DNA of 64,000 nucleotides. Source: Campylobacter concisus (GTDB lineage: Bacteria > Campylobacterota > Campylobacteria > Campylobacterales > Campylobacteraceae). The notes below the pieces were generated by a model. The model made no database searches, was not told the origin of the DNA, and saw only the letters and a program-made list of their open reading frames with translations. Both the position numbers and the translations under genes were made by a program. Location of the stretch: NCBI RefSeq assembly GCF_003049705.1, contig NZ_PIRF01000001.1, forward strand, positions 1 to 64,000, read 5' to 3'. Of the stretch, positions 1-8,887 are shown in pieces (the first letter of the stretch is position 1; each line of letters begins with the position of its first letter).

Positions 1-205
1 CTAAAGCTTCTTGTGCTTTTAGGAAGTGGGTGGTTAAGAGAGTTTCGATCTTGCCACCAAGCGGGCAAGCTTTGGGTGAGTCAGAGTGGATCTTGAAAAG
101 TTTTTCTTTATCATTTACTGCGTTAAAAATTTGAAGGAGGGTTAGATGTTGGGGAGTATCACTGACTTGAGACGTGGTGTTTGTGTAGCTGGGGTGTTTA
201 GGCAT
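1..205 (-). CDS. Partial hypothetical protein, N-terminal 68 residues only
   Basis: This gene runs off the left edge of the window, so only its 5' part is visible. Its ATG shares one base with the stop of the upstream gene (TGATG), so the two are probably translationally coupled. The frame is open from the ATG to the edge. The protein begins MPKHPSYTNTTS and contains PKACPLGGKIETLL further on. There is no signal peptide or membrane segment in the visible part. I do not recognise a family. It is probably the third gene of an operon that starts with rqcH. Confidence 0.6.
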   Translation of the reverse strand, partial: MPKHPSYTNTTSQVSDTPQHLTLLQIFNAVNDKEKLFKIHSDSPKACPLGGKIETLLTTHFLKAQEAL

Positions 206-549
206 CAAATAGTTATGTCAAGCATATGATGTTCGCTAGGCACTATTTCCTCATTATCTGCTATATCGTCCAAATCTTCCTCGTCACTATCTCTTGAATT
301 TTGTTTTTCGCTCTCAAACTCACTTGCTTCTTCTTCATTTTTTTGGCGCTCATGCTCCTTTTCAGGGTCTATTTTATAAGACTCTTCCATCGGACGTACC
401 TCTTTGATTTCTTCACTTTGTTGCGAGGCAAGCTCAGCTGCCATTAAAGACTGCATATCAAATCTAGCTTGTTGATTTGCATGCACTTGCGATACTACTG
501 GGGCATTTTGATTTATAAAGTTACTATTTCCTAAAGGTGTTACAGCCAT
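205..549 (-). CDS. Small acidic hypothetical protein (114 aa)
   Basis: A 114-residue soluble protein without signal peptide. The N-terminal half is rich in Asn, Gln and Ala. The middle (about residues 45-100) is highly charged and very acidic, with Glu/Asp runs such as DSDEEDLDDIADNEE, so it is likely disordered or coiled-coil. It starts 3 bp after the stop of rqcH and ends in a TGATG overlap with the next gene, so it is co-transcribed with both. I recognise no domain. The tight linkage to rqcH is the only clue to function and is not enough to assign one. Confidence 0.65.
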   Translation of the reverse strand: MAVTPLGNSNFINQNAPVVSQVHANQQARFDMQSLMAAELASQQSEEIKEVRPMEESYKIDPEKEHERQKNEEEASEFESEKQNSRDSDEEDLDDIADNEEIVPSEHHMLDITI

Positions 550-552
550 TTT

Positions 553-1875
553 TTAGCCTTTATTTATGATGATAGTTTTATAGTTCGTATAAGTGACATT
601 TGCGCCATTTTCACGTTTTAAATTTTCACGCTTAGTGTAGTCTACCTCGTATCTGCCAGCTCCCTTTACACTAAATTCTACGCAGAATTTAGCTGCCATT
701 TCTAGCACATCTTCAGGCACCCTACTCTTGTTTGTCTTGATGATGACATGGGCGCTTGGGTTATCCTTTAGATGTAACCATATATCGTCTTTTTTGGCAA
801 GATCAAGCAAATTTATATTGCCTTTTTCGTTTCTACCAACTAGTATTTTAAATTCTCTAACGTAAAAAATTTCAGCATTTTCACTCACATCTTTTACGTG
901 GCGTTCTCTTTGTTTTGCCTTGTTTTTTGGGCTTAAAATTTCAAGCTCATAAAGACTGGTCGCTTCTTTTAAAAGAGACTTTAATCCTTCAAAAAACTCG
1001 ATTTTTTCTTTTAAATTTCTTTTTTCTATATCTACACCAATGGCTTTTGCACGAAATTTTTTTGATCTTGCGTAAAACTCATTTGCACTATTTTTTGGTG
1101 TATCGCTAAGAGTTAGTTTTATCTCATTGCCATCAAAATCCTTCAGACAAATTTCCCTCTCGTAGCCCTTAAAATTTCCCAGATTTGCAAGCAAAAGCGA
1201 TCCTAAATTTGCAGCTTCTTCACTCTTTCTCATTAGCTCATCTTTGTCTTCAAGTGAGTTTAAAATTTCGCTCATGCTATCTATCTTTTTTTGTACGCTT
1301 GCAAGCTTCGCCTCTTTTAAGCCAGCTATCCTGGACTCATTTACTCTGGCCGCTTCACTTCTAAAAAACGCCTCAAAGTCAGTTATGGGCTCGCACGGTT
1401 TTTCTTTGATAGCGATGGCTGGAAGCTCCCTTAAAACTTCGCCGGTTTCTATCTTTCGGTAGCTATTATCGATGTGTCTTAACGCTTCGATGATTACGTT
1501 ATTTTCATCAGTTATCACAGCATTTGTAAAGCGCCCAGTAAATTCAAGATAGAGGATAAAATTTTCACTTTTATATGAGCCACTTTGCGTGCAGATAAAT
1601 TTTAAAATTCTATTATCTTTTAAGCACTCAACGCTTTTTATATGCGAGGCGTTAAAGCGCTTTTTTAGCACATTATCAAAAGGCGCTTGATAAATTTTTG
1701 CTTCTTTTAGCTCGCCATCTTTGTAGATAGCAGAGTTTGATTTGTTTAGATCAAAGATGATCTTCTCGCCATTAAATTCGATCAAAATAGCCATATCATT
1801 AATGCGTTTTGCTTGGTTTATCTTTGTAAAATTTGATAAATAACTTGCTATTTGAACTAAATGTGCGTACTTCAT
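553..1875 (-). CDS. rqcH: RqcH / NFACT-family ribosome quality-control protein (FbpA-like)
   Basis: A 440-residue NFACT-family protein. In bacteria RqcH binds stalled 50S-peptidyl-tRNA complexes and adds C-terminal alanine tails that mark the stalled peptide for degradation. Older annotation calls the family fibronectin/fibrinogen-binding protein. What is visible: an N-terminal NFACT-N region (residues 1-150), a charged helical coiled-coil-like middle (about 180-330), and the C-terminal NFACT-R block with the signature IWLHLKDNPSAHVIIKT near residue 370. The start is the ATG at 1875, in agreement with the family N-terminus. In C. jejuni the homologue lies close to mobA and pldA, as here. It is the first gene of a minus-strand operon with the two hypothetical genes downstream. 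Confidence 0.88.
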   Translation of the reverse strand: MKYAHLVQIASYLSNFTKINQAKRINDMAILIEFNGEKIIFDLNKSNSAIYKDGELKEAKIYQAPFDNVLKKRFNASHIKSVECLKDNRILKFICTQSGSYKSENFILYLEFTGRFTNAVITDENNVIIEALRHIDNSYRKIETGEVLRELPAIAIKEKPCEPITDFEAFFRSEAARVNESRIAGLKEAKLASVQKKIDSMSEILNSLEDKDELMRKSEEAANLGSLLLANLGNFKGYEREICLKDFDGNEIKLTLSDTPKNSANEFYARSKKFRAKAIGVDIEKRNLKEKIEFFEGLKSLLKEATSLYELEILSPKNKAKQRERHVKDVSENAEIFYVREFKILVGRNEKGNINLLDLAKKDDIWLHLKDNPSAHVIIKTNKSRVPEDVLEMAAKFCVEFSVKGAGRYEVDYTKRENLKRENGANVTYTNYKTIIINKG

Positions 1876-2058
1876 GTGGGGATTATATCAGAAATGTTGC
1901 AAAAATGTTTTAATAAAAGCTTTATCGCTAGCTATGAAAGAATAGTAAAAATCTGTTTTCTGATCCATGTTTAATTTTTCCAAATGTTTTATTTGTAATG
2001 TTACTAAAATATAAATTTTTCGTAAATTTTTTTCATAAGAATTTAAAATATATTTTTA

Positions 2059-2077
2059 TATAATGATAACTATTTTT
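2059..2077 (+). promoter_or_regulatory. Fur-box-like operator overlapping a -10 element
   Basis: By hand alignment 14 of 19 bases match the classical Fur box GATAATGATAATCATTATC. A TATAAT hexamer (2059-2064) lies inside the site, so bound Fur would block RNA polymerase. It ends about 30 bp before the start of a TonB-dependent receptor gene, the expected location for iron repression. Regulation is inferred from the match and the target gene. Confidence 0.6.
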
Positions 2078-2108
2078 ATAATATTAAATTTTCTTTAAGG
2101 GATGATTA

Positions 2109-4253
2109 ATGAATAAATTTCGCATTAGTGCGGTGCTTTGTTTTGCTATTTCTGCTTTAAATGCTACTGATGTAAGCTTGGATGGGATCAGTGTAGAAGA
2201 TAGCGCAGACGATGGTTACAGAGCCACAACGAGTGAGGTGGGCAAGACAAATACGCCAATTCTTGAGATACCACAGACAGTAAACGTCGTAACGCAACAA
2301 CAGCTAAAGGATAAAAAGCCAGAAAATTTAATGGAATCGCTTCAAAACGTAAGTGGTGTTAGCTATGCGAATACAACTTCAGGAAATTTTGATGCGGCTT
2401 TAAAGCGTGGCTTTGGTGGCGGACGTGACGGCTCTATAATGCGTAATGGTGTATCAGCTGGTGTGACGCACAACTTTAATGCAACTGTACAAAGCGTCGA
2501 GGTGTTAAAGGGCCCAGCAAGCTTGCTTTACGGCGTTCAAGATGCCGGCGGTATCATAAATCTAGTAACTAAAAAACCGCTTTATGAAAATAGCAATGAA
2601 ATTTGGCTTGGCACCGGTAATAAAAAGTATAGAGATTTTGGCTTTGATTCAACTGGAGCTTTGGGTGAGAGCGGTTTTGCATATAGATTTATATTTGATT
2701 GGTCGGGTAAGGATTATTGGAGAGAGTATGGCGAATATAAAAATTTACTCATCGCTCCAAGTATAAGTTATAAAGGCGACGACTATCGTATTGATGCTGC
2801 CTACTACCATACAAAATACACCGACCCCGCAGATCGCGGCATGTATATGCTAGAATCAGGACAAATTTTAGACATAGATAAAAAAGTCAGATTAGATGAG
2901 CCATTTAACGAAATAGATGGCAAAGTAGATACTTTTGATCTAAGTTTTGAGAAAAATTTTGGCGAGAATTGGCTATTAAAGGGAGCTTATGCATTTTCAC
3001 GCTCACTACATGAATACGGACAAGCTCGCATTATGAATATAAATTTAGCTAGCGGAATCGCAGAAAGACGTATGGAGTGGTATGAAGATTTTGAGCATAA
3101 GACCCATGCTGGATCACTTACATTAAACGGCATAGTAGAAACTGGAAGTATAACTCATAATCTATTATTTGGAGTAGATGCTAAAGAGTATCTAAGACAA
3201 CGTCCAGAAGCTCGTCAGATCGAAGCAAACGATGCTAGAAATAATATAAATATCTACTCACCGATCTATGGCAGAGTTAGCGTAGATGACATCAAAAGTA
3301 GAGGTGCTAGCAAAAAGACGCAATACCACAAACTAAAAACGATCGGTACTTACGCACAAGATAGTATAAATTTAACCGATAGCTTAATATTTGTAGCGGG
3401 ACTAAGGTATGAATACTACAACCAAATAGTAGGCGATCAAAACAGATATGCCGCTAGACCTGTACCATTTACAAAAAGTATAGATAAAAGTGGTGGCAAG
3501 CTGCTTTATAATGTCGGACTTTTATATCTACTAACTCCTGAGTGGTCAGTTTATACTAGTCATTCTCAAAGCTTTAAGCCACAAACTTCTATCGGCAGCA
3601 AAGGTGCTGTCTCATTAGAGCCAGAAGAGGGAAAATCTATCGAGTTTGGAACAAAATTTCAAAACAATAGCATAACCGCAATGGCAGCTTTATTTAATAT
3701 CGATAAGAAAAATATTATAAACAATGTAAACAATATATCATATACGAGTGGTAAAGCAAATTCTAGAGGAGTAGAGTTTGATTTTAATGGACGTATTACA
3801 GATGGACTTAGTGTAAGTTCAAGCTATACCTACACCAAAACTAAATTAAAAGAAGATAGAAATATGGCTTGGAAGGTGGGTAAGCCGCTTGAGGCTACTC
3901 CAAAGCATCAAGCGAGTTTATTTGCTAATTACGATTTTGCTCATCTTGGCGTAAAAGGTCTAAGAATAGGTGGTGGCGCCAGGTATTTTGGCTCTTGGTA
4001 TACTTACAATCAACAAAAAAGCTCAGCAGCTTATGGAAGCTTTTATAAATTACCACATGCTATTACTTACGATGCTTTTGTTAGCTATACAACTAAAATT
4101 TCAGGCTACGAGACAAATTTCTCATTTAACGTCAAAAACTTGACCGACAAGCTTTATTATACGTCCTCATCGACTGGCACGGATGCTAATATCATACCGA
4201 TACAACCAGGCTATGCTCGCCAGTTTATGCTGACCGCTAGCGTTAAATTCTAA
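2109..4253 (+). CDS. TonB-dependent outer-membrane receptor, probably ferric siderophore
   Basis: A 714-residue TonB-dependent receptor that would import a ferric chelate across the outer membrane using TonB-ExbBD energy. The first ~20 residues form a signal peptide ending near LNATDVS. A plug domain follows (about 45-160) with IPQTVNVVTQQQL and the VEVLKGPASLLYG motif seen in siderophore receptors. The rest is a 22-strand-type barrel ending in a terminal Phe (LTASVKF), as needed for BAM insertion. Length fits the family (650-800). AAGG lies just upstream of the ATG. The Fur-box-like site over the promoter supports iron repression. Ligand unknown. It is monocistronic, with a terminator immediately after the stop. 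Confidence 0.88.
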   Translation: MNKFRISAVLCFAISALNATDVSLDGISVEDSADDGYRATTSEVGKTNTPILEIPQTVNVVTQQQLKDKKPENLMESLQNVSGVSYANTTSGNFDAALKRGFGGGRDGSIMRNGVSAGVTHNFNATVQSVEVLKGPASLLYGVQDAGGIINLVTKKPLYENSNEIWLGTGNKKYRDFGFDSTGALGESGFAYRFIFDWSGKDYWREYGEYKNLLIAPSISYKGDDYRIDAAYYHTKYTDPADRGMYMLESGQILDIDKKVRLDEPFNEIDGKVDTFDLSFEKNFGENWLLKGAYAFSRSLHEYGQARIMNINLASGIAERRMEWYEDFEHKTHAGSLTLNGIVETGSITHNLLFGVDAKEYLRQRPEARQIEANDARNNINIYSPIYGRVSVDDIKSRGASKKTQYHKLKTIGTYAQDSINLTDSLIFVAGLRYEYYNQIVGDQNRYAARPVPFTKSIDKSGGKLLYNVGLLYLLTPEWSVYTSHSQSFKPQTSIGSKGAVSLEPEEGKSIEFGTKFQNNSITAMAALFNIDKKNIINNVNNISYTSGKANSRGVEFDFNGRITDGLSVSSSYTYTKTKLKEDRNMAWKVGKPLEATPKHQASLFANYDFAHLGVKGLRIGGGARYFGSWYTYNQQKSSAAYGSFYKLPHAITYDAFVSYTTKISGYETNFSFNVKNLTDKLYYTSSSTGTDANIIPIQPGYARQFMLTASVKF

Positions 4254-4288
4254 ATTTACTAGGCCTTTTGGCTTAGTAAATTTTCTTT
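4253..4288 (+). terminator. Rho-independent terminator after the TonB receptor
   Basis: The arms AATTTACTA and TAGTAAATT pair for 9 bp. They are extended by a G-U pair and GCC/GGC around a TTTT loop, then followed by TTTCTTT. It starts at the last base of the stop codon. Confidence 0.75.
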
Positions 4289-4337
4289 AAATTTAGCAAT
4301 TTTCGTTAAAATCGCCTCAAAAATTTAAAGGAAATTT

Positions 4338-5603
4338 ATGAAACAAACTATTACCGAGAAAATATTTTCAGATCACGTTGGCAAAGAGGTGGGCGCTGGA
4401 GAGATCATCGAGAGCAAGATCGATATGATCATAGGCAACGATATCACGACGCCTATTTCGATCAAGCAGTTTGAGCGAAGTGGCGCTAAAAAGCTAGCTA
4501 ACCCAGATGGCTTTGCCATCGTGATGGACCACTACATCCCGACAAAGGACATCCTAAGCGCAAATCAAGCCAAAATTTCACGCGAATTTGCCTACAAACA
4601 CGACCTTAAAAACTATTTTGACGAAAAAGATATGGGTATCGAGCATGCGATTTTGCCTGAAAAAGGGCTAGTCATCCCAGGCGACGTCATCATTGGCGCA
4701 GACAGTCACACCTGTACGCACGGCGCTCTTGGAGCCTTTAGCACTGGCATGGGTAGCACCGACCTAGCTTATGCGATGATCACTGGCAAAAACTGGTTTA
4801 AAGTGCCTGAGAGTATCAAAGTCATCTTTAAAGGCAAGCTTGATAAGCACGTTTATGGCAAGGATCTTATCCTTGAGATCATCCGTCAAATAGGCGTTGA
4901 TGGCGCACTTTACAAGGCGCTTGAGTTTAGTGGCGAGGTAATAGAGGGCCTTAGTATGGATGATAGATTTTCAATGTGCAACATGGCGATCGAGGCTGGC
5001 GCAAAGAGTGGTATCATCGCGGTTGATGAGATCACAAAAGAGTTTTTAAAAGATAAAAATTTACGCGATAAACCAAAATTTTTCTACTCAGACGAAGATG
5101 CAAAATATGACAAAATTTTAGAGATCGATGTGACCAATCTTGATCCAGTCATAGCATATCCATTTTTGCCAAGCAACGGCAAGAGCGTAAGACAGGCGGT
5201 TCATGACGATTTAGCCATTGATCAAGCATTTATCGGTTCATGTACGAATGGCCGTCTAAGCGACCTACGTATCGCAGCACAAATTTTAAAAGGCAAAAAA
5301 GTAGCCCGTAAAACAAGGCTCATCATCACTCCAGCGACGCAAAAGATCGCAAGAGCTGCCGAAAAAGAGGGCTTAATCGACATTTTCATCGAAGCAGGAG
5401 CGGTCGTGAGCAATCCAACTTGTGGCGCTTGTCTTGGCGGATATATGGGAATTTTAGGCGCAAATGAACGCTGTATCTCGACGACAAATAGAAATTTTGT
5501 CGGACGTATGGGCGATAGAACGAGTGAAATTTATCTAGCCAACTCAGCAGTTGTAGCAGCCTCAGCTATAGCAGGTAAAATCGCCGATCCAAGGGACTTA
5601 TAG
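4338..5603 (+). CDS. leuC: 3-isopropylmalate dehydratase large subunit (type-2 LeuC)
   Basis: A 421-residue aconitase-superfamily protein of the short, type-2 (archaeal-like) LeuC/HacA group. With the small subunit LeuD it isomerises 2-isopropylmalate to 3-isopropylmalate in leucine synthesis. The three cluster cysteines are visible: GSCTNGRLSD near residue 300 and NPTCGACLGG near 358. The substrate-site blocks DSHTCTHGALGAFSTGMGS and NRNFVGRMG are also present. AAAGGAAA precedes the ATG. No leuD follows; the next 600 bp are non-coding and carry a repeat element, so the small subunit must be encoded elsewhere. A homoaconitase-type role cannot be excluded, but LeuC is the simplest reading. Confidence 0.85.
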   Translation: MKQTITEKIFSDHVGKEVGAGEIIESKIDMIIGNDITTPISIKQFERSGAKKLANPDGFAIVMDHYIPTKDILSANQAKISREFAYKHDLKNYFDEKDMGIEHAILPEKGLVIPGDVIIGADSHTCTHGALGAFSTGMGSTDLAYAMITGKNWFKVPESIKVIFKGKLDKHVYGKDLILEIIRQIGVDGALYKALEFSGEVIEGLSMDDRFSMCNMAIEAGAKSGIIAVDEITKEFLKDKNLRDKPKFFYSDEDAKYDKILEIDVTNLDPVIAYPFLPSNGKSVRQAVHDDLAIDQAFIGSCTNGRLSDLRIAAQILKGKKVARKTRLIITPATQKIARAAEKEGLIDIFIEAGAVVSNPTCGACLGGYMGILGANERCISTTNRNFVGRMGDRTSEIYLANSAVVAASAIAGKIADPRDL

Positions 5604-5635
5604 GCGTTAGCTTTTAAGTATCTTTGAATGAGTTA

Positions 5636-5686
5636 GAAATTTTCACACTTCGATAAACTAGATGTTTTATCTTGTGTGAAAATTTC
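5636..5686 (+). terminator. Long hairpin 33 bp after leuC, terminator-like
   Basis: A perfect 13-bp inverted repeat: GAAATTTTCACAC at 5636-5648 and GTGTGAAAATTTC at 5674-5686. Inside it a second stem pairs GATAAAC with GTTTTATC. There is no clear U-tract after the 3' arm, so it may be a stabilising 3' end hairpin or part of the repeat region rather than a classical terminator. Confidence 0.45.
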
Positions 5687-5764
5687 GTCACAACATCCAA
5701 ATCTATCTTGGAATCTAGGCCTCGCTTCGTTTAGCACTAAATTTATAGCCGTGGCTTGCTGCCC

Positions 5765-6000
5765 ATAAATTTTAAAATTTGATAGGGTTTTAACCGCATG
5801 TAGTGCACCAGCACCATTGCATGCACTTTGAACGTGTCAGGGTAGAGGGATTGTTAAGGGAGAAGGGAGTGACTTCGTAATTCAAGCTCCCTTCTCCCTT
5901 AATAAAGAATAGAAGTTATATATTTTTCTTATTTTATAAATTTTAAAATTAAGAATTGACTACTAAAATTTACCGCTAAAATTTTAAAATAAAATTCCAC
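5765..6000 (-). repeat. Multi-hairpin intergenic repeat, copy 1 (inverted orientation)
   Basis: This stretch, read on the minus strand, aligns with two plus-strand copies near 36.1-36.5 and 37.8-38.1 kb. It contains a perfect 16-bp stem (5854-5869 with 5887-5902) whose 17-base loop contains TTACGAAG on the minus strand. That is followed by the shared ACGTTCAAAGT and GCATGCAATGGTGCT block with its own small hairpin. The shared AGTCAATTCTT flank is at 5951-5961 as its complement. No open frame covers it. Confidence 0.65.
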
Positions 6001-6208
6001 CTAGTCAATTGATATGCTCTTACATCTAACCTTGGATGGATTTTATTTTTGAAAGATTTAAAACCGAACCACGATATTTTGCCTTATGTTTGTGACAAAA
6101 TTTAATGAATTTATTTATGAAATGCCAAAGAAATTTGAAAGTATTTGTATGGATTAATTTAACCGGTAAATCCCGCTATTTTTGCAAATTTACCAGCTTT
6201 TCAGCGCA
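6001..6208. other. Intergenic stretch with a possible degraded small ORF
   Basis: About 200 bp between the repeat and the broken SemiSWEET gene. On the plus strand a short frame around 6037-6090 (MDFIFERFKTEPRYFALCL) ends in a stop, and a second frame continues as a similar-looking peptide to about 6150. They would join if one base were changed in length. I recognise no family, and this may be chance. Confidence 0.2.
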
Positions 6209-6465
6209 TTAAAACGCTGTTATAGTTGCCAAAAGACCAAAGATTATGCCTGGAAAGTTTGCAGCAGAAAGCGGATAGTCTTTTTTAGATTTTAATAGGC
6301 CGTAGCTTGTCCAGATTGTGCAGTTTAGTGCGGCTGCCAGTGGCTGTATAAAAGGCGTCTTGTTGCCGTCAAGGTTGCCCATTATTTGTGGGATGTATGA
6401 AAAGTACATAACAACTGATAGGCATGTGCCGATCTAGCCTAAAATTTGTAGATTTTTTCGCTCAT
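6209..6465 (-). pseudogene. Broken SemiSWEET-type sugar transporter
   Basis: The 3' part reads as an intact 66-residue segment, MYFSYIPQIMGNLDG...LLATITAF, with the PQ-loop motif YIPQI and two or three hydrophobic segments typical of SemiSWEET half-transporters (about 85-95 aa). The true 5' end is upstream: AAGGAG then ATG at 6465 gives MSEKIYK. One base is then missing, and a TAG follows where the family usually has Trp (KILG-stop-IGTCLSVV, continuing in frame to MYFSYIPQ). So two lesions, a 1-bp deletion and a nonsense change, separate the start from the rest. Restored length would be about 85 aa. A shortened product from the internal ATG at 6409 would lack the first helix. Confidence 0.7.
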
Positions 6466-6592
6466 TGCTTCTCCTTGAATAAAAGCGCCATTATGTCTTT
6501 TTTAATCATAGCAAGCAAATGGATAAAGTAGCCATGATTTTTACTGCGATTAAGATGGTTTTAGTAAAATTGAGCATTTTAAAAGGATAAAA

Positions 6593-7081
6593 ATGCCAGA
6601 TATAGTATATGACAAAGCAAAATGGCATTGGGGTGCGAAAGATGCGCCGACTGATATACCGCATGAAAACGGTGCGACACACATTGCATTTTTCTTTCGC
6701 TGGTGCATGGAACACAAATTTTATTCAAAGGAATTTGCGGCAGATTTTGCGGACGATATAGCACAGATGGACGAAAATTTTAACTATCGTCAGTATCTTT
6801 TTGACGCTATGGACGGAGTACTTGGAAGTGCGGAGCTAAATACTGCTGGTAAAGCCTTTGCAAAAGCTTACTATACGACTGATCGGACAAAATTTGCCAA
6901 AATGTATGGTTGGTATTTGCAGGATTATACGGATTTTGTTTCGAAAAAATTTGGTGAAAAATACTTTGATAACGCCTATTTTTATATAGAAAACTCACAA
7001 GAAAACTATGCCTTGATCAAAGCTATCATTGATCGTCGCTACGAGGAATTTTTAACAATGAAAAGGGCAAAGCAGGCTTAA
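6593..7081 (+). CDS. Hypothetical protein, DUF7832-like (162 aa)
   Basis: A 162-residue soluble protein with no signal peptide. The N-terminal block KAKWHWGA...NGATHIAFFFRWCMEH resembles a small family that I remember as DUF7832 (pattern D-x-W-H-x-G ... A-T-H-I-x-x-F-x-x-W). Such proteins are often found near immunity or SMI1/KNR4-type genes, but function is unknown. The rest is rich in Tyr, Phe and Lys, e.g. YGWYLQDYTDFVSKKFGEKYF. AAAAGGATAAAA precedes the ATG. It stands alone between the broken transporter and mobA, so context gives no functional clue. The family name is from memory. Confidence 0.65.
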   Translation: MPDIVYDKAKWHWGAKDAPTDIPHENGATHIAFFFRWCMEHKFYSKEFAADFADDIAQMDENFNYRQYLFDAMDGVLGSAELNTAGKAFAKAYYTTDRTKFAKMYGWYLQDYTDFVSKKFGEKYFDNAYFYIENSQENYALIKAIIDRRYEEFLTMKRAKQA

Positions 7082-7187
7082 AATTTTACAAGTAGCATAA
7101 ACAAAAATAAGTTTTTATCACATATTTTTGGTATATCAAAGCCGCTTTTAGCTAAATTTAGCCTCATAACTTTCTTAAGGGAAAAAG

Positions 7188-7763
7188 ATGCAAACTTGCG
7201 TGATTTTAGCAGGTGGCAAAAGCTCGCGTATGGGGCAAGATAAGACACTTTTGCCATTTGGTGGTTTTAAGACGCTTACTCATTATGAGGTTGCGAAATT
7301 TAGCAAAGTTTTTGGCGAAGTTTATGTAAGCTCAAAATTTGAGAAATTTAGCCCGCCACTAAAGCTTATAAAAGATGAAAATAGCAATAACTATTCGCCA
7401 ATGCTCGCACTTTACTCCATTCTTAAAAATTTTGATCATAGCATTTTTGTGATACCAGCTGATATGCCATTTTTTGATCTTAAAAGCTTAGAGGAGCTTG
7501 TTAAATTTAAAGATGAATTTGACATGGTCGTGGCTAGTGATAATGAGCACATTCATTCGCTTTGTGGTTTTTTTAGCCCAAGGCTTGTCACTTTGGCTCA
7601 TGAGTTTTATTTAAAAAATGAGCATAAAATCGGACTTTTGAGAAAAAGCTGTAAATGCAAAGTAGTAAATTTTAAAGATAGTGAGCAGTTTTTTAACATA
7701 AATTTCCCTGACGAATACGAAATGGCAAAGAAAATCCAAGAAAAGAAGATAGATGATGAGTAA
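7188..7763 (+). CDS. mobA: Molybdenum cofactor guanylyltransferase MobA
   Basis: A 191-residue cytoplasmic enzyme that transfers GMP from GTP to molybdopterin-Mo, making the MGD cofactor of formate dehydrogenase, nitrate reductase and related enzymes. The nucleotidyltransferase signature LAGGKSSRMGQDKTLLPF is at residues 7-24. The metal-binding Asp appears in VIPADMPFF near 85, and LCGFFSP near 122 fits the family. AAGGGAAAAAG precedes the ATG. Its end overlaps pldA by 11 bp, the order also known in C. jejuni. It would use molybdate delivered by the mod locus at 26.7-30.1 kb. Confidence 0.9.
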   Translation: MQTCVILAGGKSSRMGQDKTLLPFGGFKTLTHYEVAKFSKVFGEVYVSSKFEKFSPPLKLIKDENSNNYSPMLALYSILKNFDHSIFVIPADMPFFDLKSLEELVKFKDEFDMVVASDNEHIHSLCGFFSPRLVTLAHEFYLKNEHKIGLLRKSCKCKVVNFKDSEQFFNINFPDEYEMAKKIQEKKIDDE

Positions 7764-8721
7764 AATTTTATTATTTTTAAGTCTTAGTCTTAGTTTTTTG
7801 ATAGCAAGTGGACTAGATGATTTTAAAAGGGCGCAAGAGCTGGAGCAAAGCGGCGATATAAAGGCTGCGATGCAAATTTATAAAGAGCTAGCCAAAAGCT
7901 CTTTAAACGAGCAAAACGTGATGCAAAATGTGCAAGCAAGCGAGCCAGCACCAAGAGAGGCGAAGCTAAAGCAAGCTGATCTTTTAAGAGAAGATAAAAG
8001 TGGTAAAAATTTACAAAATGCACTTGGTATCGAGCTTTATAAATTTAACTACCTTTTGCCAGTAACTTATGCTAAAAATGTGCCAAACGATGAGCGAAAA
8101 AGCGTTGAAACTAAGTTTCAAATAAGCCTTGCAAAGCCGTTATTTTATGACCTGTTTGGGCTTAGAGAGAGCCTCGTGGCAGCCTACACGCAGACATCTT
8201 GGTGGCAGATAACAAGGACATCTGCGCCATTTCGTGAGACGAACTATCAGCCAGAAATTTTTCTAAATTTTGCTTCGCCAAAATATTTGGATCAAATAGG
8301 TGTAAAAAACCTAAAATTTGGACTTTTGCATGAGTCAAATGGACGAGATGGTAGCAATTCAAGAAGCTGGAATAGAGCTTATGTGCAAAGTGATTTTGTT
8401 TTTGGTAAGCTTAGCATTTCACCAAGAGCTTGGATGGTAGTGGGCAATAAAGGTGACAATAAAGATATATTAAAATACATCGGGCATGGCGATGTAAGGC
8501 TTAGCTACAACCTTAATGAACACATTTTTAGCCTGATGCTAAGAAATAACTTACATTTTGATAAAACAAACAAAGGTGCGGCTGAAATTTCATATATGTT
8601 TCCTATCTTCTCAACCGGAGTTTATGGCTATTTGCAGTATTTTACGGGATATGGCGAGAGTTTGATTGATTATAATAGGCATACTGATAAATTTGGTCTT
8701 GGTTTTGTTATTTTAAAATAA
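7753..8721 (+). CDS. pldA: Outer-membrane phospholipase A1
   Basis: A 322-residue OMPLA-family enzyme that hydrolyses phospholipids misplaced in the outer leaflet of the outer membrane. A signal peptide spans residues 1-18, followed by a helical, charged segment resembling one TPR-like hairpin (about 20-50). The barrel domain starts around 90. The catalytic His-Ser pair and Asn are recognisable in HESNGRDGSNSRSWNR near 196-211. Calcium-dependent dimerisation is known for the family. The start overlaps mobA by 11 bp. There are two consecutive ATGs, and either could start translation. Confidence 0.88.
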   Translation: MMSKILLFLSLSLSFLIASGLDDFKRAQELEQSGDIKAAMQIYKELAKSSLNEQNVMQNVQASEPAPREAKLKQADLLREDKSGKNLQNALGIELYKFNYLLPVTYAKNVPNDERKSVETKFQISLAKPLFYDLFGLRESLVAAYTQTSWWQITRTSAPFRETNYQPEIFLNFASPKYLDQIGVKNLKFGLLHESNGRDGSNSRSWNRAYVQSDFVFGKLSISPRAWMVVGNKGDNKDILKYIGHGDVRLSYNLNEHIFSLMLRNNLHFDKTNKGAAEISYMFPIFSTGVYGYLQYFTGYGESLIDYNRHTDKFGLGFVILK

Positions 8722-8887
8722 GCTAAAAATTTTGAACTTATAAAATGGCTAAATTTAGGCAAATAGTCATAAATTTACTCAAATATGTCAAAAAAATTTA
8801 ATTAATCAAAAAACTTAAAAATATTAGAAAAAATACAAGCAAATTTTGCTAAAATCTTAAGCAAAATCTCAGAGCAAAGGAGTTTTT

